Made by a program: the position numbers and the translations under genes
From: Citromicrobium sp.
GTDB taxonomy: Bacteria; Pseudomonadota; Alphaproteobacteria; Sphingomonadales; Sphingomonadaceae
NCBI GenBank assembly: GCA_003248395.1
Contig: QFNA01000032.1
Coordinates: forward strand, 1 to 52,249
DNA length: 52,249 nucleotides
Reading direction: 5' to 3'
The notes under the pieces: generated by a model
Databases searched by the model: none
Told to the model about the DNA's origin: nothing
Seen by the model: only the letters and a program-made list of their open reading frames with translations
Shown: positions 1-7,691 of the stretch, one piece after another
Position numbering within the stretch: position 1 is the stretch's first letter
Layout: the number at the start of each line of letters is the position of its first letter

Positions 1-635
1 ACAATGCTCAGCGCGACCTTGGCGATGACCTGACCGATCAGCAGATTGGTGATGTCGAATTCGCCATAGAACGCCAGCGTGATGAAGATCACCGAGTCGA
101 TGGCCTGGCTCAGCGCACTGGCAATCGCGCCTCGCACCATCAGAGAGACGGTGCCCCCGGCCTCATCATTTCCCCGCAGACGCGAGAATATCCAGACGTT
201 GAGCAGCAATGAGACGAGATAGGCGACCGGTCCCGCTGCCATGATACGCGGCGTTTGCGACAGGACTCGCTCGAAGGCCGCAAGGTCCTCACCGCGGAAT
301 TCGGCCATCTCGGGCGAGGCGGGGAGAGAGAGGACGACGAATATCAGCGCCGCCGATATCGCCAGCGGCAAAAACCCCCACCAGACGAGCCGCCTCGCCA
401 GCCGCTCGCCATAGAGCTGCGCGATCGTGCTGGAGATCACCACGAGCAGGAGAAAGGCGAAAATACCCGACTCCACTGCCAGAGACGTCGGCCATAGTTG
501 CACCTGCTTGAACGCTAGCACGCCGGCAAGCACCGTCATCCCGCCATAAAGCAGAATATAGACGAAGAGCCCCAATGGCATCACGTCGGTTAAGCGGGTG
601 CGGGCGACCGAATGGTCCGTTGGTGCATCGTTCAT
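1..635 (-). CDS. yhhQ: Queuosine precursor transporter, YhhQ/VUT family (3' end outside window)
   Basis: About 211 codons are visible on the minus strand from the ATG at 635; the gene runs off the left edge without a stop. The translation is an integral membrane protein with several hydrophobic segments. Near the visible C-terminal end it has the family signature of small residues followed by SQAIDS, then FITLAFYGEF, typical of the DUF165/Vut_1 (YhhQ) family. Members import queuosine precursors (preQ0/preQ1) for tRNA modification; that role is family knowledge, not visible here. The start is chosen because the hydrophobic first helix begins shortly after MNDAPTDHS. It is divergent from the nucleoside transporter gene, with 131 bases between the two starts. 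Confidence 0.85.
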   Translation of the reverse strand, partial: MNDAPTDHSVARTRLTDVMPLGLFVYILLYGGMTVLAGVLAFKQVQLWPTSLAVESGIFAFLLLVVISSTIAQLYGERLARRLVWWGFLPLAISAALIFVVLSLPASPEMAEFRGEDLAAFERVLSQTPRIMAAGPVAYLVSLLLNVWIFSRLRGNDEAGGTVSLMVRGAIASALSQAIDSVIFITLAFYGEFDITNLLIGQVIAKVALSI

Positions 636-766
636 GGACAGACTGTGGCGCTTTCGAACTGGTGATAGCCGGGCTGGCTGGACACGCGAAAATTGACTAA
701 CGCGGTCGCTGGCGCAAGACAGCACGGCAATTCATCCGCAATTTGCCGCAATGCGAAGGGATCCGC

Positions 767-2086
767 ATGCCGCCTTACCTGATTAATCTCCTCGGCATTC
801 TGGCGATCTTGTTCATCGCGTTCCTGCTTTCGACGGGGAAAAGGCGCATTCGACCCCGCGTGGTCGGCGCGGCCTTTGCGTTGCAGGCACTCATGGCCTT
901 TCTCGTGCTTGCGACGAGCTGGGGTCGGGCAGTCATACAGGCATTGTCGAACGGCGTCGCAGCGCTGCTTTCCTATGCCGACCAAGGCACGCAATTCCTT
1001 TTCGGGCCGAACGACAGCAACCCCTTGGCCAATACGTTCGCTCTCGGCGCCCTGCCGGTCATCATTTTCTTCGCAGCGCTCGTTTCTATCCTCTACCACC
1101 TCGGGATCATGCAGCGCATCGTTCGCTGGGTCGGGGGCGCGATCGGCTGGGTGACGGGCATTTCGAAAGTCGAATCGCTTGGCGCCGCGGCCAATATCTT
1201 TGTCGGGCAGTCGGAGAGTCCGCTTGTCGTTCGACCCTATCTGGCCGCGCTCGCTCCCAGTCGACTCTTTACCTTGATGGCAGTCGGCATGGCGGGCGTG
1301 GCCGGTACGATCCTGGCCGCTTACGCAGGATTGCTGGGGAACGAATACCTGCCCTACCTGCTCGCCGCAGCATTCATGTCGGCGCCCGGCGGGATCCTGA
1401 TGGCCAAGATCATCATGCCCGACGATGGAGCGCCCTCTCCGGAGGCCGAGGGTGAACTTGCCCTGCCGCGGGGCCGGATCAGCGGCGATGGGCCTGCCGC
1501 CATCACCGAGGGAGGCAAGCCCCACGAGGTCGAGGTCGCCGAGACCTTCGAAGATGGAGAGAAGCCCGCCAATGTGATCGAGGCTGCTGCACAAGGCGCG
1601 CAGACCGGCGTGAAGCTGGCAGTGGCAGTGGGCGCGATGGTGCTCGCCTTCGTCGCGCTGGTCGCGCTGGCGAATGGTCTGCTCGGCTGGGTGGGCGGCC
1701 TGTTCGGCTATGGCGAACTGAGTTTCCAGATGCTGCTCGGCTGGGTGTTCGCACCGGTCATGTACCTGCTCGGCATACCGTGGGATCAGGCTGGGACTGC
1801 AGGAGGGCTGTTCGGGACCAAGATCGTGCTGAACGAATTCGTGGCGTTCATCGATCTTGGCGCACTCGATGGGGCGGCGCTTGACGAACGCAGTCGGGCG
1901 ATCGTCACGTTCGCTTTGTGCGGCTTCGCCAATTTCAGCTCGATCGCCATCCAGATGGCGGTCACTGGCGGCTTGGCTCCGAACCAGCGACCGGTTATCG
2001 CCAGGCTCGGCCTGAGAGCACTCGCCGCAGGTTCGCTCGCCAACTTGATGAGTGCGGCTCTTGCCGGCCTTTTCCTACCCTACTGA
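767..2086 (+). CDS. nupC: NupC-type concentrative nucleoside transporter (CNT family)
   Basis: Inner-membrane protein of 439 aa that should import nucleosides by ion symport. It has the CNT hallmarks: a GQSESPLVVRPYL segment (GQTEAPL in the family), a conserved FMSAPGGILMAKII helix, the GTKIVLNEFVA motif that lines the nucleoside site, and the C-terminal CGFANFSSIAIQ stretch. A roughly 50-residue acidic hydrophilic insert sits between the SAPGG helix and the following membrane region, as in many proteobacterial homologues. The start at 767 is preferred over the upstream TTG at 743 because AAGGG lies 6 bases upstream and homologues begin near this hydrophobic helix. The next gene starts 10 bases after the stop, so the two are probably co-transcribed. 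Confidence 0.9.
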   Translation: MPPYLINLLGILAILFIAFLLSTGKRRIRPRVVGAAFALQALMAFLVLATSWGRAVIQALSNGVAALLSYADQGTQFLFGPNDSNPLANTFALGALPVIIFFAALVSILYHLGIMQRIVRWVGGAIGWVTGISKVESLGAAANIFVGQSESPLVVRPYLAALAPSRLFTLMAVGMAGVAGTILAAYAGLLGNEYLPYLLAAAFMSAPGGILMAKIIMPDDGAPSPEAEGELALPRGRISGDGPAAITEGGKPHEVEVAETFEDGEKPANVIEAAAQGAQTGVKLAVAVGAMVLAFVALVALANGLLGWVGGLFGYGELSFQMLLGWVFAPVMYLLGIPWDQAGTAGGLFGTKIVLNEFVAFIDLGALDGAALDERSRAIVTFALCGFANFSSIAIQMAVTGGLAPNQRPVIARLGLRALAAGSLANLMSAALAGLFLPY

Positions 2087-2096
2087 GTTAAAGCGT

Positions 2097-3026
2097 ATGT
2101 CCGATATCGCCAGCGTTTCCATTGCCCGCCCGCTTTCCGAAGTTGCCGAAGAGCTTGGCAAAAGCTTCGAAGAGTTTGGATTTGCGGTCATCCGCGACCA
2201 CGGCATCCCGCAAGATCTGATCGATCGGGCAGAGGCGATGTCGAAACAGTTCTTCGCACTGCCGGACGAGGTCAAGCGCGCCTACCATATCCCTGGCGCC
2301 GGCGGCGCGCGCGGTTACACGCCATTCGGGACCGAGAAAGCCAAGGACGCCCGTGTCCATGACCTCAAGGAGTTTTGGCATGTCGGGCGCGAGCTGCCAT
2401 CCGGTCATCCGCTGTCAGAATATATGGCCGACAACATATGGCCGGACGAGATCGATGGATTTCGTGCGACATTTCTTCAATTGTATTCCGCTTTCGAAGA
2501 AGCCGGCTTGCGCGTGTTGGAGGCGATCGCGCTGCATCTTGGACTGAATCGCGATTTCTTTGCCTCCACGGTCGAGGATGGCAATTCGGTCATGCGCCTG
2601 CTGCGGTACCCGCCAATCGAAGGGGCAGAGGCAGAGGGTGCGATTCGCGCGGCTGCGCACGGGGACATCAACACGATCACGCTCTTGCTCGGCGCAGAAG
2701 AAGCCGGGCTCGAGTTGCTGACCCGCCAAGGCGATTGGAAAGCGATCAAGGTGCCGGAAGGTGCGCTGGTCATCAACGTCGGCGATATGCTCGAACGGCT
2801 GACCAACGGAAAGTTGCCTTCGACCAAACACCGCGTGGTCAATCCGCGCGGCGAAGCCGCGTATCGCGCGCGCTATTCGATGCCGTTTTTCCTCCACTTC
2901 CGACCGGATTATCGCATCGAAACTCTGCCCTCTTGCATCGATCCCTCGCGACCGGACGATCATCCCCGGACCATTTCGAGCCACGATTTCCTTTTGCAGC
3001 GACTCCGCGAAATCAATCTCGCCTGA
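2097..3026 (+). CDS. 2-oxoglutarate/Fe(II)-dependent oxygenase, isopenicillin N synthase family
   Basis: Soluble non-heme iron oxygenase of 309 aa. The N-terminal DIOX_N part (EEFGFAVIRDHGIP) is followed by the double-stranded beta-helix core. The facial triad is visible as H and D in AAHGDINTITLL and the distal H in STKHRVVNP; the arginine that would bind 2-oxoglutarate is in RARYSMPFFLHF. The start at 2097 gives MSDIAS and agrees with homologues; the longer reading frame runs back into nupC. The substrate cannot be told from sequence. Position directly after a nucleoside transporter hints at a nucleoside- or base-derived substrate, but this is weak inference. Confidence 0.85.
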   Translation: MSDIASVSIARPLSEVAEELGKSFEEFGFAVIRDHGIPQDLIDRAEAMSKQFFALPDEVKRAYHIPGAGGARGYTPFGTEKAKDARVHDLKEFWHVGRELPSGHPLSEYMADNIWPDEIDGFRATFLQLYSAFEEAGLRVLEAIALHLGLNRDFFASTVEDGNSVMRLLRYPPIEGAEAEGAIRAAAHGDINTITLLLGAEEAGLELLTRQGDWKAIKVPEGALVINVGDMLERLTNGKLPSTKHRVVNPRGEAAYRARYSMPFFLHFRPDYRIETLPSCIDPSRPDDHPRTISSHDFLLQRLREINLA

Positions 3027-3283
3027 TTGCTGCGCTGCAGCAAAGCTCCGATGAAGAGAGTGCCCTGTCGCGAAAAAGTTCGGCGGTAGCGGCATTTTTG
3101 CCACATCGTTAAATCGCTGAATATGCGATCAATTTCGTCTGCTGTGGCCGATCGCCTACAGGCGCGTTGGTCGTTGTCTTGACTCTGTCATAAAAGCATC
3201 GCTTTGGCGAAATGTATCCGGCCTAGCGGGGCCTCACTTTTGCTTGTCCATCCTCTCCTCTGAGACTTGAAGGGGTCTTCTCC

Positions 3284-5752
3284 ATGAAGTTCAAATATCT
3301 CCTGGCAACCTCGGCAGTCGGCCTCTCCGCCGCCGTCGCAGCGCCTGCATCCGCCCAGTCCACCGGTTCGGTGGATTTCGAAGAAGAAAACGTCATCGTT
3401 GTTAGCGGTGCACGCGCCACTGATGTTGGCGGCGTCGACATTCCCGACACGCCAAAGGCCAAACAGGTTCTGACTGAAGAAATTATCCGTCGTCAGCGGC
3501 CGGGTCAGACGGTAAACGATATCGTCAACCTTGTCCCGGGTGTCAGCTTCCAGAACAACGATCCGTGGGGTTCGGGCGGTGGCGGTTTCACGATCCGCGG
3601 CTTCGGTGCAGACCGGATTTCCCAGACGCTCGACGGTATTCCGCTGAACGACACCGGAAACTACGCGCTCTATACTAACCAGCAGGTCGATTCAGAGATC
3701 ATCGATAATGTCAACGTCAACCTCGGCGTGACCGATATCGATAGCCCAACTGCTTCTGCCTCGGGCGGCACAATCAACATTCGAACCCGCGAACCCGACG
3801 ATGAACTCGGCGTGACGGCCACGGCCAGCTACGGCAACATATTCGCTGATGGTGCAGGGGATCGCCCGTATGTCCGCCTGTTCGGCATGTTGGACACCGG
3901 CGACATCACTGGTTCGGGAACCAAAGCTTTCTTCTCAGGCTCTTGGACCAGCTACGACAATCCTTTCAACAATTACGGTAAGGTCAAGAAGCAGCAGTAC
4001 AATGCGCGCATTTGGCAAGACCTAGGCAGCAACGGCGATTTCATCGCTATTGCTGGCCACTATAACGAAAACCGTAACAACTTCTTTGGGTCGTCTGACA
4101 TATTGTCGATCCGCGATGACATAGAGGCGGGCGACAAAAAGGGCCGGTTCTACGATATCAATTATCCCTGCAGCGTCGATCTCCCGACGGCTGGGGTTCG
4201 CGATCTCGATAATAACTGCGGTGCGGAATTTGATCGGCGTTACAATCCATCGAACACCGGCAACATCCGCGGTGCGTCGCGCTTCACTTTGTCGGACAAT
4301 CTGACACTGACAGTCGACCCCAGCTATCAATATGTGAAGGCAAATGGCGGTGGCGACGAAGAGTTGCTCGAGCAGCGTTGCTATTTCGCAGAAGTCCGCG
4401 GGCGAATTCGCTGCACGACCGAAGATAACGGTACGCAAGGATACACCGGCTTCATCGGCGGCGGCTATTATTTCGGCCAGGACATCAACGGGGACGGCGA
4501 CACGCTCGATGAAGTGACCGGCAACGATCCGAGCCAGACGCAGACACATCGCTATGCTGTCATCTCAAACCTCATCTATGACATCAACGACGATCATCGT
4601 GTTCGCTTGGCCTATACCTACGAACGCGCACGCCATCGCCAGACCGGACAGACTTCGGTTGCGTTGGCCAATGGCGAGATCGCCGACGTTTTCCCGATCA
4701 ACGATCCGCTGCTGACTGCAGATGGTTTCGAGCTGAACAAGCGCAATCGTAAATCCTATACGATCCTTCATCAGGTCTCTGGTGAATATCGCGGAGAGTT
4801 CGGCCCGCTTACCGCAGTCCTCGGCTTGCGTGCACCGTTCTTCACACGCGAGTTGAATCAGTATTGCTACACGACGACGGTCTCTGGCTTTGTCGATTGT
4901 TTCGCCAATCAAGACGCAGCCGAGTATGAGGCGGCCAACCCGAATGCGGCGCCGCCCGAATCGCGGACTTATAAATATGACAAGCTGCTTCCGAGTGTCG
5001 GCCTGACGTATGATTTCGCAGACGCGTCGGTTTTTGCGAATTATTCGAAAGGTCTTTCGGTCCCCGGAACCGACCCGCTCTACGATTCGCTCTATGTCGC
5101 GGATGCGCGGTCTGCCCAGCCGGTACCTGAAACGACGGACAGTTTTGACTTGGGCCTTCGGTATCGCACCGGCGATATCACCGCACAGGTCGCCGGTTGG
5201 TACACCCGTTACAACAATCGCTTGGCAAGCGCCTACGATCCGATCCTCGACGAAACAATTTATCGTAATCTCGGTCGCGTAGACAAATACGGCATCGACG
5301 TATCCGTAGGCTGGTTCCCGGAACCGCAAAATGGGATCTATCTGTTCGGGTCGTATAACGATTCCGAAATCAAGGAAGATGTCGAAGGTGCAGACGGTTT
5401 CCTCGCCACCGCTGGAAGCCGTGAGAGTGGATCGGCAAAATGGCTTTTCGGTGCCCGCGGCCAGATCGCTCTCGGCCCGGTGGAGTTGGGAGCGCAGGTG
5501 AAATATACTGGCGAACGCTTCGTCAACGATCTCAATCTCGAGACGGTGCCGTCGTATACGCTGGTCGACTTCGATATGCGCTATAATCTCGGAGAAATCG
5601 TTTCTGGCAAGGATGCTGCAATCCAGCTGAACCTCACCAACGTCTTCGATGAATACTATGTCGGCTACTACGGTGGTTCACTCGACAGCACGCCTTTCGC
5701 ACAGCAAGGTGCCCCGCGTGCTGCTCAGGTCTCGCTCGTGATCGGATACTAA
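3284..5752 (+). CDS. TonB-dependent outer membrane receptor
   Basis: Outer-membrane beta-barrel receptor of 822 aa. A signal peptide (about residues 1-24, ending ASA) precedes a TonB box-like stretch (ENVIVVSG) and a plug domain (about 50-170) with the usual GFTIRGFGADRISQTLDG pattern and NVNLGVTDIDSPTASASGGTINI segment. A long barrel rich in aromatic/Gly turns follows, and the chain ends in a TonB-receptor C-terminus (NLTNVFDEYYVGYYGG...VSLVIGY). The ligand is not evident. A strong hairpin terminator follows the stop, and a TonB gene lies next downstream, so receptor and energiser are neighbours. The 257-base upstream region contains a TTGACT at 3179 that could be a -35 element, but no clear -10 was recognised. 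Confidence 0.92.
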   Translation: MKFKYLLATSAVGLSAAVAAPASAQSTGSVDFEEENVIVVSGARATDVGGVDIPDTPKAKQVLTEEIIRRQRPGQTVNDIVNLVPGVSFQNNDPWGSGGGGFTIRGFGADRISQTLDGIPLNDTGNYALYTNQQVDSEIIDNVNVNLGVTDIDSPTASASGGTINIRTREPDDELGVTATASYGNIFADGAGDRPYVRLFGMLDTGDITGSGTKAFFSGSWTSYDNPFNNYGKVKKQQYNARIWQDLGSNGDFIAIAGHYNENRNNFFGSSDILSIRDDIEAGDKKGRFYDINYPCSVDLPTAGVRDLDNNCGAEFDRRYNPSNTGNIRGASRFTLSDNLTLTVDPSYQYVKANGGGDEELLEQRCYFAEVRGRIRCTTEDNGTQGYTGFIGGGYYFGQDINGDGDTLDEVTGNDPSQTQTHRYAVISNLIYDINDDHRVRLAYTYERARHRQTGQTSVALANGEIADVFPINDPLLTADGFELNKRNRKSYTILHQVSGEYRGEFGPLTAVLGLRAPFFTRELNQYCYTTTVSGFVDCFANQDAAEYEAANPNAAPPESRTYKYDKLLPSVGLTYDFADASVFANYSKGLSVPGTDPLYDSLYVADARSAQPVPETTDSFDLGLRYRTGDITAQVAGWYTRYNNRLASAYDPILDETIYRNLGRVDKYGIDVSVGWFPEPQNGIYLFGSYNDSEIKEDVEGADGFLATAGSRESGSAKWLFGARGQIALGPVELGAQVKYTGERFVNDLNLETVPSYTLVDFDMRYNLGEIVSGKDAAIQLNLTNVFDEYYVGYYGGSLDSTPFAQQGAPRAAQVSLVIGY

Positions 5753-5774
5753 GTCGATCACCCTTCGATTATTT

Positions 5775-5808
5775 GGGGCGGCTCCTCCGGAGTCGCCCTT
5801 TTCTTTTT
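5775..5808 (+). terminator. Rho-independent terminator after the TonB-dependent receptor
   Basis: A 10-bp stem (5776-5785 pairing with 5789-5798, one G-U pair) closes a 3-base loop and is followed by TTTTCTTTTT. It lies 23 bases after the receptor stop codon. Confidence 0.85.
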
Positions 5809-5882
5809 ACCGACCGATCTATGTCGATGCGATCGCATCCTTGCTCTGGCGCGGTGGTCCGATTTCTGCTGTCATCGCGCAC

Positions 5883-6623
5883 ATGACGGTTGACGCCCCC
5901 GCTTACGCTGCAACGAAGAAGCGACCCAACATCTGGGCGATCTTGCTAATCGTCCTCCTCCACATCGCGGCAATTTATGGACTGGCGCGGGCCTTTGCGC
6001 CCGATATCGTTACCTCGGTAGAGCGGAGCGTGGTCTCGACCTTTTCCGTCACCGTCACCGCGCCCGAAGAAGAGCCGGAACCGCCACCGCCGCCCGTTGC
6101 CGAACCACAGCCGGATGAGGGTGCACAGGGCGATCCGGGCCGGGAAGACACCCCGCAACCGGAAACGGCGCCATCACCGCGGGTGCATCTTCGCGAAGAT
6201 CCGCCTTCTCCGCGCGCCACCTCGACTGGCACGGCGGTCAATTCGGGCGCAGCGGATTCAGGGACGGGGACCGGCCTGGCGGGCACTGGAACCGGCACCG
6301 GTGCAGGTCGCGCGGGTAGTGGTGGCGGTGGAGTAGCGGTCACCAAGCCTGTTTTGGTGCGCGATATTCGCGACGTTAGCGCTTTCCCGATTCCGCCCGG
6401 CGGTAGAGAGGCGCGGATCGGTCAGTCGGTGATCGTCCGACTGCAGGTTTCACCCCAAGGCCGCGCAACCGCGTGCAGCATCCACACGCCAAGCCCTTTT
6501 CCCGAAACCGACGCGACCGTCTGCCGCCTGGCGCTTGATCAGGTGCAATTCGAGCCCGCCCGCGATGCGCAGGGCAATCCGGTCGTCGCGACGTTTTATT
6601 ACCGCCAGCGGTTCTTCAACTGA
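5883..6623 (+). CDS. tonB: TonB family energy transducer
   Basis: Protein of 246 aa with TonB layout: a short cytoplasmic head, one N-terminal membrane helix (IWAILLIVLLHIAAIYGLA), a Pro/Glu-rich periplasmic spacer (EEEPEPPPPPVAEPQP), a Gly/Thr-rich low-complexity stretch (TGTGLAGTGTGTGAGRAG) and a C-terminal TonB/TolA-like domain containing GQSVIVRLQVSPQGRATAC. It would couple the inner-membrane proton motive force to outer-membrane receptors such as the one just upstream. The start at 5883 (MTVDAP) places the helix normally; an in-frame ATG at 5841 would add 14 residues. ExbB/ExbD genes are not in the window. Confidence 0.85.
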   Translation: MTVDAPAYAATKKRPNIWAILLIVLLHIAAIYGLARAFAPDIVTSVERSVVSTFSVTVTAPEEEPEPPPPPVAEPQPDEGAQGDPGREDTPQPETAPSPRVHLREDPPSPRATSTGTAVNSGAADSGTGTGLAGTGTGTGAGRAGSGGGGVAVTKPVLVRDIRDVSAFPIPPGGREARIGQSVIVRLQVSPQGRATACSIHTPSPFPETDATVCRLALDQVQFEPARDAQGNPVVATFYYRQRFFN

Positions 6624-6673
6624 CATTCCGTAAGCGCCTGCGTTATGGTGCAAGGACGAATGATGAGAGTGCA

Positions 6674-7690
6674 ATGAAGCCGATACAGCCTGTCATCCTG
6701 AGCGGCGGGAGCGGCACCCGTCTCTGGCCGCGCAGTCTGCCCGAGCGCCCCAAACCATTCTTGCCTTTGCTAGGCGAGAGGACATTGTTCCAGCGCGCTC
6801 TCGACCGGGTGTCGGACCGTCAGGTCTTTTCCGAACCGCTGATCGTGGCCGGGCAAAGCCACGTCGCGGCTATCGAGGAGCAGGCCAGCGCCCACCGTCT
6901 GATCGTTGAACCTGCCGCACGCAGCACGGCCCCGGCGATCGCACTCGCGGCGAAAAGCGTCGATCCGGACACGGTCCTTCTCGTCTGCCCGAGCGACCAT
7001 TTCATCGGCGATGTCGCCGCATTCCACCAGGGTGTTATCGCCGGGTCACGCCTGGCGCAGGACGGCTGGCTGGTCGCGTTCGGTGTCAGGCCCGATCGTC
7101 CGGAAACGGGTTTCGGCTATATCGAGCGAGGCGAAGAACTCGAAGTCGGACATCGGATCGCCCGCTTCGTCGAGAAACCCGATATCGAGACTGCGCGGGC
7201 ATTCCTCGAGCAGGGCGGCCTGGTGTGGAATGCCGGAATATTCGTGTTTCGTGCTGGCAGTCTGTTGGACGAGTTGGCCATCCATCGCCCGGAAATCGCC
7301 AGACTTATCGACGAATCGGTATCGGGTGGGTCTGGGGATGACACTCGTTTCCACCCGGCGGCGGGACCGTTCGAAGACATCGCGGGCGAAAGCATCGATT
7401 ATGCCGTTATGGAAAGCACCACGCGCGCGGCCGTTGTTTCCGCTGACATGAACTGGTCGGATATTGGTGACTGGTCGTCATTGATGGAGGCCAGGGCCAA
7501 GGACGAGAGTGGCAATGTGCTCATCGGCCCTGCGCGCTGCACCGATGCTTCGCGTGTCATGGTCGATACGGATGGGCCACGCGTGTCCGTTGTCGGTATC
7601 GACGATGTGATCGTGGTCGTCGATGGAAACGAAGTCTTGGTCGTGTCTAAAGACGCCGCGCAAGCCGTCGGTCGATTGCCGCAGAAGTAA
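6674..7690 (+). CDS. manC: Mannose-1-phosphate guanylyltransferase (GDP-mannose pyrophosphorylase)
   Basis: Cytoplasmic nucleotidyltransferase of 338 aa that makes GDP-mannose from mannose-1-phosphate and GTP for polysaccharide or glycolipid synthesis. The signature loop ILSGGSGTRLWPRS is at the N-terminus, followed by the activating-lysine ERPKPF, the EPAARSTAPAIALAA stretch and the FVEKP sugar-binding motif at about residues 173-177. The chain ends after the nucleotidyltransferase and short C-terminal extension, so it is the monofunctional type without a phosphomannose isomerase domain. It sits alone between tonB and the convergent phytochrome gene, with 1 base separating the two stops. Confidence 0.92.
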   Translation: MKPIQPVILSGGSGTRLWPRSLPERPKPFLPLLGERTLFQRALDRVSDRQVFSEPLIVAGQSHVAAIEEQASAHRLIVEPAARSTAPAIALAAKSVDPDTVLLVCPSDHFIGDVAAFHQGVIAGSRLAQDGWLVAFGVRPDRPETGFGYIERGEELEVGHRIARFVEKPDIETARAFLEQGGLVWNAGIFVFRAGSLLDELAIHRPEIARLIDESVSGGSGDDTRFHPAAGPFEDIAGESIDYAVMESTTRAAVVSADMNWSDIGDWSSLMEARAKDESGNVLIGPARCTDASRVMVDTDGPRVSVVGIDDVIVVVDGNEVLVVSKDAAQAVGRLPQK

Positions 7691-7691
7691 A

